Source: Adiantum capillus-veneris
Lineage: Eukaryota > Streptophyta > Polypodiopsida > Polypodiales > Pteridaceae
Reading direction: 5' to 3'
Length of the DNA: 64,000 bases
NCBI GenBank assembly: GCA_014529385.2
Contig: CM043944.1
Span: 179,416,240-179,480,239, forward strand
Every line of letters starts with the position of its first letter. Within the stretch, counting starts at the first letter, position 1. Made by a program: the position numbers and the translations under genes. Positions 34,560 through 44,514 of the stretch are shown piece by piece. Below the pieces are notes generated by a model. It saw nothing but the letters and a program-made list of their open reading frames with translations. It ran no database searches and had not been told where the DNA came from.

Positions 34560-36150
34560 TTCTTAGTACCTTGTCTTTGTGTTGAAGGATCGATTCGGGT
34601 TGCGACACCTCTTCTTGATCTCGATCTCTGGCGGGTCCTCCATTATTGGTTCTTTTGGTGGTTCTCCTTTCTAAGGCATGAGTAGGCTCACATGGTTAGC
34701 ATGGTGAATGAGCCAATCATTGGGCAACTTTAACTAATAATCCATCTCATTGATTGGCTTAAGAATTTTAAAAGAAAGAACCATAGTATCTTTTTGCTAG
34801 TTTAGCATAATTCTCTTGGTGGCTCGTAGGATTATTGCCCGTAGTATGCCTTAGAGAAGCCTTGAGAAAATTTAGCAAGACCCAATCATTTTTCTTAAAG
34901 GCTAAGGCTCTTCTAAGTTTATAAGCAGCCACCATGTTTGCCTTTGCTTTGTGATGAATATAACCTCTTTAATCTTTGGAAAAGATTCGGCTATATTCAT
35001 CGTCAGCAGCAAAGATCTTCCCATGTACTTTCAGTGGTAAGGGACTTTTGCATCTTCCCTCTTTAACCTTGAGAGGTGCTTTCCCCATAGAAGTATGTAC
35101 AATGTCATTGTACGTATACTCTATAAGAGGTAAGTACTTATCTCATTGAGAACATTTGATCTACTTCCATGACATAGGCTTTTAGTAGATTCAAGAATCA
35201 TTAGATTAGTTATTTCAATTTGGTCATCCGTTTGTGGACGATAGGCCAAAAGAAAAATTTAATCTACTTCCTAGATTCTAAAGAGCCATTTAGTACCTCA
35301 TACTTTTGAAGACATAGTGTGTTTTCCTTGCTAGGCCTGTCGACTAAAACAATCCAAGACTTTGCTTCCCTCGATCAATTTCAATTTTTTATATACCACA
35401 CATTTTGAAAAAATACTCTTGTATATTTACTTTTCATGGTAGACCAAAAAAAATACATTTCTACTCCTCAAAGCGTAGATTATTAAATCCCTCTTTGCCC
35501 TGCATAATGAGAAGCATGGATTTATACATGAATTTCTTATTGTATGGGTGAGTAACACCTAGCCTATTACGGTTTGGAAGATAATCATCCTTCAAAGTGA
35601 ATTGTTCTTTTTTTAATTCCCTAATGCAAAGGCTGTAATTACCTACTTAAAGTCTTCATCAATAGCATACTCATCTATCATAAATAGATCATTGTGAGTT
35701 GCTAAAGACACCACATTTACCCTTGGCCGTTGTGAAAGTGCATTGACACTTGATTGTGCTTGCCAGCAATGTGAGTAGTATGAAATTTAATTTGCGAAAG
35801 AAAATTTTCCCACCTCATTTGTTTGTCGAAGAGCTTGATTTGCTTCATGGATTTCTTGAGGCTTTATGATTCATTCGTAGGATGAATGGACCCCCAAAAA
35901 TAGTGCTTCCATGTGTGTAGGCATGTAGAATAGCTAAAAGCTCTTTTTTTCGTATATGCCCAAGACTCGCTCATCGGCATTGAGCCTTTCGACTCTCATA
36001 TGCTATGGCATGCGCTTCTTGAAGCAAGACTGCTCCAAGGCAATCACCTCAAGCATCAATTGGACCTCAAATGGCTATGAGAGATCCGGAAGCATGAGGA
36101 CTAGTTGAGAGATAATCTTCTCTTTGAGCTTGTCAAAAGAATTTTGTCCT
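34560..36150 (-). pseudogene. Gypsy B RNase H and integrase, heavily decayed
   Basis: Minus-strand sequence matches gypsy A integrase and RNase H throughout at nucleotide level (for example ccatgtactttcagtggtaaggg against the complement of cttaaggtgcacgggaag), but no frame longer than about 60 codons survives. It is assigned by similarity to the better preserved copy at 23.4-25.1 kb. Confidence 0.65.
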
Positions 36151-36158
36151 TTATCACT

Positions 36159-36760
36159 TCATGAGTACTTAACATTCTTCCTTGTTAAGTAATGCAATGG
36201 TCCTGGTATTTGAGAAAATTTTGCTATGAAGCATCTATAGTATGCACAGATACCAATAAACCTTCTTAGCCCATGTAGATTTGGATTAGGCCATGTTTTT
36301 ATTACCTCCAACTTTGATGGATCCCTATGGATACCATCTTGAGATAATGTGGCCTTAATATTGAATTTCTTGTAGAAAAACTTCACTTTTCTTTTGATTA
36401 TGAAAAGCTTATTCTCTCTCACAACTTGAAAGATTACTTGGAGGTGTCCCTTGTACTCCTCAACAGAATTTGAGTGACCTGAAGACTTTTGTCCATCGTC
36501 GATCTGAATGCAGCTGGAGCATTTGTCAGTGATCGTATTTAGTGCTCTAGAGTCGAGACACGTGATATGTGTCATATTTCTTTTGCACTAAAAGTACTGA
36601 TGAGCAGAATAGAGAGGAGCTAGGCCTCACCATCCCTTTTTCCACCAGTTCATGCAATTGCCTCATGATCTCCTCTTGTTGAGCTTGTGAAACTCAATAA
36701 GGAGTTTTATTAGGTGATGAGCTTCCTGATAGGAGCTCAATTTAATGGTCATCATCCCCT
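36159..36760 (-). pseudogene. Gypsy B reverse transcriptase, deleted core
   Basis: The reading starts with the N-terminal RT text (QAQQEEIMRQLHELVEKG), then the sequence jumps to the end of RT (NKLFIIKRKVKFFYKKFN, RDPSKLEVIKTW, RRFIGICAYYRCFIAKFSQ). The segment that would carry the active-site FDD is missing, an internal deletion of roughly 300 bp compared with gypsy A. Confidence 0.7.
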
Positions 36761-36992
36761 CATCTTGGAAGTAAGTCCATAGGGATATCATCGATGAACA
36801 CATCTTGGAATCCTTTTAGAAAGTTAGACAAGTCTAACTCTTCTTGATTCCTACCATTCACCTTTGATGAAACATTAAGACCTTTTAGGGACTCTTTGAC
36901 AAAAATCATGTACGCAGAAACTGAGCTCTTCATTGATTTATCAAGGGTAAGAGGATTTACAAGTGGTATAGTATGGCCAGACTCATTGATAT

Positions 36993-37330
36993 CTATACAC
37001 ATGTTCTTTCCCCTAAAGGTGAAGTAGATTCTCCTCTCAGGAGCTTCATGATGGCAACCATGCGATCAAACCATGGCACCCCTAGGATAGCATCCTCATG
37101 TTGGAGAGGAGAGATGAAAAATTCTTCTTTGTTGGCATAGCTTTGGACATGAAGCCTCAACTTCCCAATCAAGGGAGTAATGGAGGCTTGCTGTCCCTTG
37201 AAAGCTGTGTCAGCTGCTACAATATCTCCCATCTCAAAAGGTTGAATGCCCAACTTCGTGGCCAACTCTGTTGATATGAAGTTGTGAGTAGAGCCAGGGT
37301 CAAACAAGATGAAGGAATCATGCTTCCTTA
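36993..37330 (-). pseudogene. Gypsy B protease
   Basis: FDPGSTHNFISTELATKLGI carries a D-P-G-S form of the aspartic protease motif; TFKGQ-type flap text (AFKGQQASITPLIGKL) and AILGVPWFD follow. It is the best-preserved part of gypsy B (104 codons open). Confidence 0.75.
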
Positions 37331-38066
37331 CCTTTCCCCAAGCATAGGAGAGAGACGATCCTTTGCAATGAGCATCCTCTTTTGGATCTTCGATGGTGGA
37401 ATCCCTAGGAGTCTTGCGATGTTGAAATCCCTAGGAGTCTCATTGCGAGCATTTTTCTTGGGACAAGAATGATAGCCATGTCCTTGCTCCCCACACTTAA
37501 AACACTTATGGTCCTTGCAAAAAGATCAAAGCTCTTCATGAGGGAGTTTGTTTTTAACTTTGTAAACTCCCTCCTCCTTAGACCTATTGTTTGTTGTTGT
37601 AGGAAGTGCCTTGGGAAGAATTTTGGACATTGGTTTTTCCCTTTGCATCATTTTTGTCTTTGCTTTCCATGGGTTTGACATTCTCTCTAGCCCCTTGTTG
37701 GAAATTGATGCAGAAAGCAACCATGGTGTGGTGGATTACTTCGGTAATAGAACCAGACTGTTGGGAGCTGACATACTTGGCAATTTCTTCAGGTAATCCC
37801 GCACAAAATTTTTGTCTTTGCTTGGCAAAGTCTATCTTTTGATAGACAGTAGCCTTGAGATGTAAATCCTAAAACTTGTCCACATATTTGTGGATAGAAT
37901 CATGAGAGAGAAGCCTCAAAATCCGTCACTCTGTGAGCACTTTGTCCTTTGCATCACTTGCAAGGAATTTCTTCATGATGGAAACTCGTAGAGTTTTCCA
38001 TGTCTTTGGGGCTTTGTCGTTGCCACGAAGGCTAGCCCACCATTGACGAGCCGATTTTTGGAAGTG
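37331..38066 (-). pseudogene. Gypsy B gag fragment
   Basis: HFQKSARQWWASLRGNDKAP and KTLRVSIMKKFLASDAKDK match the gypsy A capsid at 21.28-21.41 kb. The linker and a zinc-knuckle region follow with stops. The N-terminal half is absent because E3 sequence begins at 38067. Confidence 0.75.
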
Positions 38067-39023
38067 TGTTGGACGAGAGCAACTCGCACACCCATGAAGT
38101 GCATGCAAACACTACCTAGATCAACATAATGTCAATCGAGGACACAGATGACACGATAGGCACACGGAGGAAATCTCTTTAGCTTGTCAAGCTGAGACTA
38201 TCCTACACATACAACACTCTGGAAGGCCAACTAAACCACAATCAAGAACCTCACTGCTCTCAACTACACCACCTAGCCACATACACACATACGGAAGGTA
38301 ACTCACCTAATCATGCCAGATTCGTATGAAACTTAAGGAACACCATCCCCTCACTAGGATACACATGTCCCTACGCTTCTACACTCAAAACCCTCACTCT
38401 AAACCCGTCTGCAGAAAACGCGTAGGATGACAGAGCAGAATTTTGAAAGTGCCCAAAACTGAAGTTTATGAGTACCTATGCGTAGCTTATGTTGCCACGA
38501 TTCTATAGACTACTAGCACGCAGAAAATAGACATCGTTTGATACACTTACGGCCACAAATAGCTCGTAGATGCATCGGCGTGTGCGCTTCTTCTCGCGTG
38601 GAATGCTTGGCGTTTTCGCATAGCTCTCCTCGAGCCTACAGCAATGGTGCAGTCAGATCTCCAATGTGTTGAGCGAGCCGGGCGTAGCGAGAGGATAAAG
38701 CTCACGCTCACTCTCTTCTCTCTCACACATAGTAGACAGCAGCGCTAAAGTTTTGATTATGATTAAAGTCCTCTTTACAAAATGACCTAGGTACCTTATA
38801 TACTAAGGCTACCTTAGGTTTAACCAAAAATGGGGTTGAAAGGGTCAAATGGCTTTGTATTTACAATCTGGAAGTTCCATTGCACCCCGGCTTCTGAAAC
38901 TAGAATAAGTACTCATTACAAATGACGTTTATATCCATAATCCGTAGCATTTCATAACTCGCAAAAGATAAGACTTTGGTACGAAACTTGAGTTATGTTG
39001 CGTTGTTGACCCAGCGGTCAACA
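38067..39023 (-). repeat. E3 3' LTR (957 bp)
   Basis: Minus strand starts TGTTGACCGCTGGGTCAACA and ends GTCCAACA. It contains CTATGCGTAG (38476-38485) and GCGTAGGATGACA (38420-38432), the core of the leader palindrome at 43953. It has an uninterrupted TTAA at 38335-38338, the empty target of the transposon found in the 5' LTR. A minus-strand TATATAAG box lies near 38.80 kb. Confidence 0.85.
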
Positions 39024-39035
39024 TTCCCCCCTTCC
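39024..39035 (-). promoter_or_regulatory. E3 polypurine tract
   Basis: GGAAGGGGGGAA on the minus strand directly precedes the 3' LTR start. Confidence 0.85.
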
Positions 39036-39039
39036 GCGT

Positions 39040-39625
39040 TCATGTCGTCCCTGACATGACCTGATTGTCGATGGCGATGTGGTCCTGGCTGTCGTTTTGT
39101 TGTTGTAAAGAAAGTATAGACTATAGCCTTTGCAATAGCTTGTCTTGTTCGTCCAATCTGATGTACATAGTCTTCACATGATTCAGGAAAATCATAATTG
39201 ATGACGAACTTTATGTCTTTCACATCCACGCTTCGAGCTGTAGCATCTGTTTCTTTCATTATAGGTCTACTGCCAGATCTAAATTCAAAAAGAACCCAAT
39301 GTCGTTTAACTTGACTCTTATCATCATGGATAGAGAAAGCTTCATCCATCACTTGCTCCAGCAAATCTGTAAATTCGGAGTATTTGTGATTCTCAGAAAC
39401 AACTTCCACAATCTGTAGAATTGAGTGATTGGCTTTCTGATCTTGTGAGCCAATGACAACTTTGTAAGCCTTAACTTCTTTAGGCCAAGTTGCACTCCAA
39501 AAAAGTCTGTCTGTCAGGCCGAATCCAGGACTTAATTATTCTAATTTGAGGTTCAAAACCCTGCCGAGCATTCGATGCGCATTATCAAGGACAAGATTTT
39601 GAGATCCTCTGATTACCCTTATGTC
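39040..39625 (-). pseudogene. Captured DEAD-box RNA helicase fragment
   Basis: Minus-strand readings match the core of plant DEAD-box RNA helicases of the RH14/20/30 (DDX5-like) group. In order: LVLD-AHRML (motif II, DEAD worn), QGFEPQIRIIKSWIRPDRQT, SATWPKEVKAYKVVIGSQ (motif III, SAT), ANHSILQIVEVVSENHKYSE, HDDKSQVKRHWVLFEFRSG, RSVDVKDIKFVINYDFPES (motif V region) and EDYVHQIGRTRQA (motif VI). Such proteins unwind RNA using ATP. Compared with intact relatives there are frameshifts, a ~12-residue gap after WPKEV and a ~30-residue gap after LLEQVMDEA. No intron is visible across a region that usually has introns in plants, which suggests capture from a spliced transcript (inference). Confidence 0.8.
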
Positions 39626-41640
39626 TGGTCTTTCTCATAGAGGACTTCTTTGTTCTTGAGTTATGTTGTGTTGTTGACCTAGTGGTCAACACTTTGCTGT
39701 CGTATTGGCTTCATCTGTTGCACTGCTTGTATCTTTGTCGAACCACAACAAGAACTATGATCCATTAGAGCGGACATCTATCATCATAACCATTCATCTT
39801 TGGAGATCCTCTGATTACTTTTATGTCTACGCTTCTTCATTGGGACTTCTTTGTTCCTGTGCAATCATGTTGTTAGTGTTGTCTGCAGCTTTGTCATTGA
39901 AGGCCATTCTGTGACTCGCCATTGAGGAGAAGTATGCTATGATCTGAAATTGGTGCTCCAATTCATTTGTCAATTGATTTGAGTGGCATTTCCTTATTGT
40001 TGATGTAGAAGGAATATGTACAAGAGGATGGTGATAGGTGTCTTGAGATTAGGGTCTAAAACCTGGATGACCAAAGGGAAAAAACCCGGTGGAAAAAAAA
40101 TGCCTTTGGTATATGCTCTTATTGGAGTTGAGCAGTTGAACGTGAAGTACATGTTCATGAAAGGTGAGTGCTTGGGTGAAACACGGAAATAGTGCCTAAT
40201 GCAAGTGCCAATTATGGGACACTCTATATGCATATGAGAAATTTGTCAACAAAAGCATGCAGTGCGAAAGAAGGAGATGATGGGTGCTTCAAGGAATAAA
40301 TGTAGCACATGTGACATCAAAAGATGTTTCAATAGCTTCCACCTTTCCAAGAAGGTTTGTTGATGTAGAAGTTTCTCCACTCATATCTCACTGTGCTCAG
40401 TACGTGAGTGTCTTTTGGACCTTCTCCTTCACTTCTCCAAACTTAAGTACTTAGACTTCGACTCTTTTTCTCACCTATATCAGCATGAGCGACACAACGT
40501 AAATATGCTCAACTCTTCCAGCTTGAGTAGTACCTAGAATAGCTAAGACGCTTAGACCACAGAGAATATTACTTGCAGCTTTGGGACTAACACCTCACCC
40601 ATTTTGTGGCTTAGCTACTTGACTCTGACTTGTATGACTTGTCGGTTGCATGTTGACACTGCTTTGTGACAAGTTCTTCGGCTGTTGTAGTGGCTGCTGA
40701 GACATACTTCGTGAAGTTTCATCGTTTTCCTGTACCTTCTTCTCTTTGTAGTGCTCAGGCCTCTCGTCCATCTTTTCTTCATGTGGATTATGGATTTATT
40801 TTTTTTCTTAATAATAAACAAAGAAAATCTTAAAACAACTCAACAAAAGAAAAATCATTCAAATAGAAATCTAAATGCTATGTACACTATACACATGTCC
40901 CTAGGGGCTCATATATGGATTTTGTCCCCATACTCCTCTGTAACACTATTATGAGGGCATACACTCTTAATTTCGTCAAAAAATTATCACAATAAAAAGC
41001 AAAAATTCAATGCATCTCACAAAACATTGCCCTCTAATAGTCATAATGTTAGGTCCGCATTCAGAATGCCTCCCCCCTTCCTATTTGGAGTCATCCTTTA
41101 CGACAGGGTATCGCAAAGGGTATGTGTTGTGCTTGGGCAATTAAAAGTTGTGCCTATGCAGGCCTTGTAATGTAGCCCTATTATGCATACACAGTCAATG
41201 CATGGAAAAGATTTATGTTGTGCAAGATGTGGGTATAAACAATTTGCTTATTGGAATTTGTTGGCGAGGCTTCCTATTCTAAGCAATGTAATGGTCTTTG
41301 AAGCGCCTGTATCGTTGCTTGATTGAAGCGACTTGCTCTCTTCTAACTGTACTGTAATCGTAGGAAGAATTATAAGAATTCAAGCGGCGATGCACTGACA
41401 GCATTTTTGTTGTTCTTCTTTGGGACCCATTTCTTTGCGATTATTAGCTGTTTTGTTGCTGACGCTCGTTTGGGAACCCATACTTGCCCGTGCTTCGTTT
41501 GTGTTTGAAGAGACTTCTTTGGGATCCACCTTTTTGTTGTGTGAGTCAACAATGGTCTTTGCTTCATCCCTTGTACGTTGGGTTGGGAACGGGATTCAGG
41601 CTTTGAAAATTGATACTGTGGTTGTTTTGGAATCCAAATG
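39626..41640 (-). other. E3 interior, mostly non-coding
   Basis: A second copy of the LTR start (TGTTGACCACTAGGTCAACA, near 39673-39692) lies just upstream of the helicase fragment. A ~60-bp direct repeat (gagatcctctgattac, acttctttgttc) occurs at 39600-39660 and 39800-39860. A 58-codon Gln/Ser-rich ORF (40771-40595; ERPEHYKEKK, SQQPLQQPKN) is unrecognised; it could be host-derived. The end of the WxPK-repeat protein occupies 41370-41640. Confidence 0.45.
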
Positions 41641-43840
41641 AATTCCTGACTTTTTCATGCTTGAATCATATTCTTTGGAGCCCAAACCTGAGTTGTGAAA
41701 GCTTGCAATTTTGTGATATTCTTACCCGTTCGTGCACGCTTTCCTTGTTTTTGTTTTGGTGTTGGATCTTGTGATTTGTCATTAGATATCTTTGTCTTCT
41801 TGATCCATATCTGTTTTTGGCTGATCTGGCTTTTTGGTATCTAGATTTGTCGAGCTTTTTGGCTTTGACTTGATGTCCTGTTTTTTTGACGTGTCATGGT
41901 TGTTGCTGAAGGGGTTGGTGATAGTGATGGCCTGAGTTGATGATAGGAGACTTCTTGTACTTTCCCTTGATTTTTTGGCTGGTAGTGGAAAGTTACTATC
42001 TGTTTGCTCGTGGGTGGCAGTTTCTTGGAGGACTTTTCTAGCCCATTGATTAGAGCATTGCTAGCTTGTTGCTCTGGTCGTATTCCTCCTAGCTGAGCCT
42101 TTGCATCCTTATTAGGAGCCATGTATGAGGATGTTTGTGGTGGCTGTGTCTTCACGGAGGACTTTGGAATCCACTTTTGATGCACTTTATTCGTGTAGCG
42201 ATGACATTGATTCCCGGGTCCTTGATCTTCTTGAAGCTCGAAGTGTTCTACAGAGTCATAGAACTCGCCGTCTTCTTCATCTTTTGATTCTCCACATTTC
42301 TTTGTTTGCTCCTTATTTCGAGAGCTTGTTGATATCTGGATCTCTTCATTTTCCTGGATTACACTCACTGCAAAATAAGGAATGACATCATAGCCATTTG
42401 CGTCACAAAAATTTGTTGTGGGAGCATCCTCCACTGCGCACACGTCTAGAGTAGCCAAGATGTGTTCCCATCCAAAAGGCTCTAACTCTTCTTCAGGAAA
42501 TGGTTCTGGGATATAGTCCCTATCCTCTATAACCCGCTCTAGGATACATTCCTCAAGTTTCAAGCTACCACATTGTGAAGCTCCACACATCCACAGTTCT
42601 TTAGGCTTACCTAACCAAGCTGGAAGTTCTGACCCTGCTACTGTGGCGGAATCAAACTCCTCTACTGGTGTTCTCGTCACATCCCTATAGCTATGGTCCC
42701 TCAAGTTTATCTTTGTTATGGTTTCCATATGTCTCAGGTATATATGGTCATAACCCCAATCTTGGACCATTTTCAATTGTCGCATGAACGGTCTTCCCAG
42801 AATGATGTCATAGTTGTTCTTCTTGCCAAAGTCAACAACAGCAAAAGTGTGTTCATATTCAATGCCACAAGAAGTAACAAGTACTTTTTCTAGCAGTCCT
42901 AGGGGCTTTTCCTTGTGTCCATCTGCAAGCTGCAGGGTCATTCGTGTGGATATCAAGGCAGGTTTTCCCCATTTTTTCCAAACCTCTTTGGTTGCAATGC
43001 AATGGCCACACCAGCTCCACTGTCAAGGATTGCCATGGTTTTTACACCATTGAATTCCATAGGAAGGGTGGTGTTTCCATCTTCTCCCTCATAATACTCG
43101 CCTACCTTGTTTAATGGCACTGGCCTAGTATTTAGTTGAGGCATTTCAAGCTCTTTGATGCCTTCCTCGATTTGAGTCATTGGGATTTTTACACCAAATT
43201 TCTCTAGACATTTACCCACATTAGCCCACATGTTTGGTCTTATTCTGAGCAACTCGGCTAACATTATTGTACAGGTGACTGGGGTAGATAGAATATCTAC
43301 TAGCCCCTTTGAATCAATGGCCTTGTTGGGAGACAGTCTCTGTGATGGGACTGCAACCACATCTGACTTGGTCTCGTACTCTCCCATGTAGGATGGTAGT
43401 GTTCTTAGCGAATGGGGTTGACTATCCATAGATTGTACAGATCCTTTGTCACCCCAACACGATTGCACGTCTAGATTCATTTGAGATCCAGTCTCAAATT
43501 CCTCTATTGGTGGTAGAAACACTCCTCGTTCATCACCAGTCTTTTCTACTCGTCTTCTTGGGTCATTGGCTTCATTGGCCTCTCTGACTTGTTTCCACAA
43601 TTCTTCAAGACCATGTATCTCTTTACAATCCTCAGGTATAGCTTGGTGAAATCCCTCGGAAGAGTTATCCATGGTATTCAGTACTATCCTTGGTTCTAAT
43701 GCTGGGTCTTTGAGGTTTGGTCTGTGCTTATGACTAGAATCTGGCTCTTTTAGTTCCTGGTTTGGTGGGATTACTTGTGTAGGCATGACACGGATCAGAT
43801 CCTCAGGTTTTGCAATTGGTGGTTCTAGTAAAGCTTGGGC
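41370..43840 (-). pseudogene. E3 gag C-terminus, protease and WxPK-repeat region
   Basis: Two long minus-strand frames join with a shift at 42953-42956. The first (43786-42953, 277 codons) has the LLEPP and ELWKQVREA segments also seen in E1, then VPLNKVGEYYEGEDGN and the protease active site AILDSGAGVAIAL. The second (42956-41841, 371 codons) completes the protease: VTSCGIEYEHTFAVV and YDIILGRPFMRQLKM. An acidic linker of about 150 residues follows, then a tail with repeated W-(I/V/A)-P-K (KWIPK, VWAPK, IWIPK, RWIPK, VWVPK, KWVPK) down to 41370, across a stop near 41840. The D-S-G-A motif is intact, so this domain is under less decay than the rest. No RT follows. Confidence 0.8.
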
Positions 43841-44495
43841 TCAACAAAAATAGTGAAAAACACTCAAGTCAATATGTTACTAGGGTAAAACCTACCCTCT
43901 GAACACACTGGTGCAGTCAAAATTTTCAAATTTGGTCTCCAGAACCCCCTTGAGACATCCTATGCGTAGGATGTCTATGTTTACAGAATTGCAGGTTTTC
44001 TTCACAGAACCCTTGCAAATGCTCTTTTATATGCACAGCATCACTCAGTCATACAAAAATATCCACAAAAGCTTGTTTAATGCATTTTTACCCTCAAAAG
44101 CACACTTTTTTCGTGATTTCAAATGCAATCAAGCACTTTAGCAAATAATTCAGTGTTGAATAGCTCTAGATCAGAATCGGATCACTTACCTAAAGCTACT
44201 CCTACAAATCATATGGGGCTTTGCATCTATGAGTAGAAAAACGCTTCACTGCCACACACGGACTAGTAAATGCTTTTATCACCTCACAAATCACTCGACC
44301 ACCAACAACTACTCTAATCCACCCATCCTAACTAAACCTATCTAGTCGCAGACCCTCGGCAAGACACACGCTTCCTGGCTATCCACTTGATCGCGGAATA
44401 TCCTCTTCCACTTAAGAAAAACGCTTTCTTTAGCCGAAACTAAATCAAGCAACCATCACATGAGTGTTAGTAGGAAACCTACTTAGGTCCTTGTG
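43841..44495 (-). other. E3 untranslated leader
   Basis: No credible ORF. It contains one strong palindrome at 43953-43976 (arms AGACATCCTA and TAGGATGTCT around TGCG) in a position equivalent to the palindrome array of the E1 leader. Text just before the primer site (gcagaccctcggcaagac) also resembles the E1 leader start (cctcggcgagacgcagg). Confidence 0.6.
43953..43976. repeat. 24-bp leader palindrome of E3
   Basis: Ten-base arms AGACATCCTA / TAGGATGTCT flank TGCG. The core CTATGCGTAG also occurs in the E3 3' LTR at 38476-38485. Confidence 0.85.
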
Positions 44496-44513
44496 TCCCC
44501 GGCAGCGGCGCCA
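44496..44513 (-). promoter_or_regulatory. E3 primer binding site (tRNA-Asp type)
   Basis: TGGCGCCGCTGCCGGGGA on the minus strand, the Tat/Athila-type tRNA-Asp site, one base after the LTR end at 44515. Confidence 0.88.
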
Positions 44514-44514
44514 A

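Larger units (their letters stand above)
34230..38066 (-). mobile_element. Gypsy B, LTR-less degenerate element
   Basis: This minus-strand relative of gypsy A runs from a gag fragment at 38066 through protease, RT, RNase H and integrase to a 3' tail at 34.23-34.5 kb (caagttctactggtggttgg, gcatgcatacttcttaaa). Neither LTR is present. Its gag is cut at 38066 by the 3' LTR of E3, exactly before HFQKSARQWW. Confidence 0.8.

Noticed and set aside
40595-40771. Gln/Ser-rich ORF as the N-terminus of the captured helicase
   Set aside because: ERPEHYKEKK resembles the end of a WW domain found in some plant DEAD-box proteins, but no connecting helicase motifs (Q, I, Ia) were found between it and 39.62 kb.
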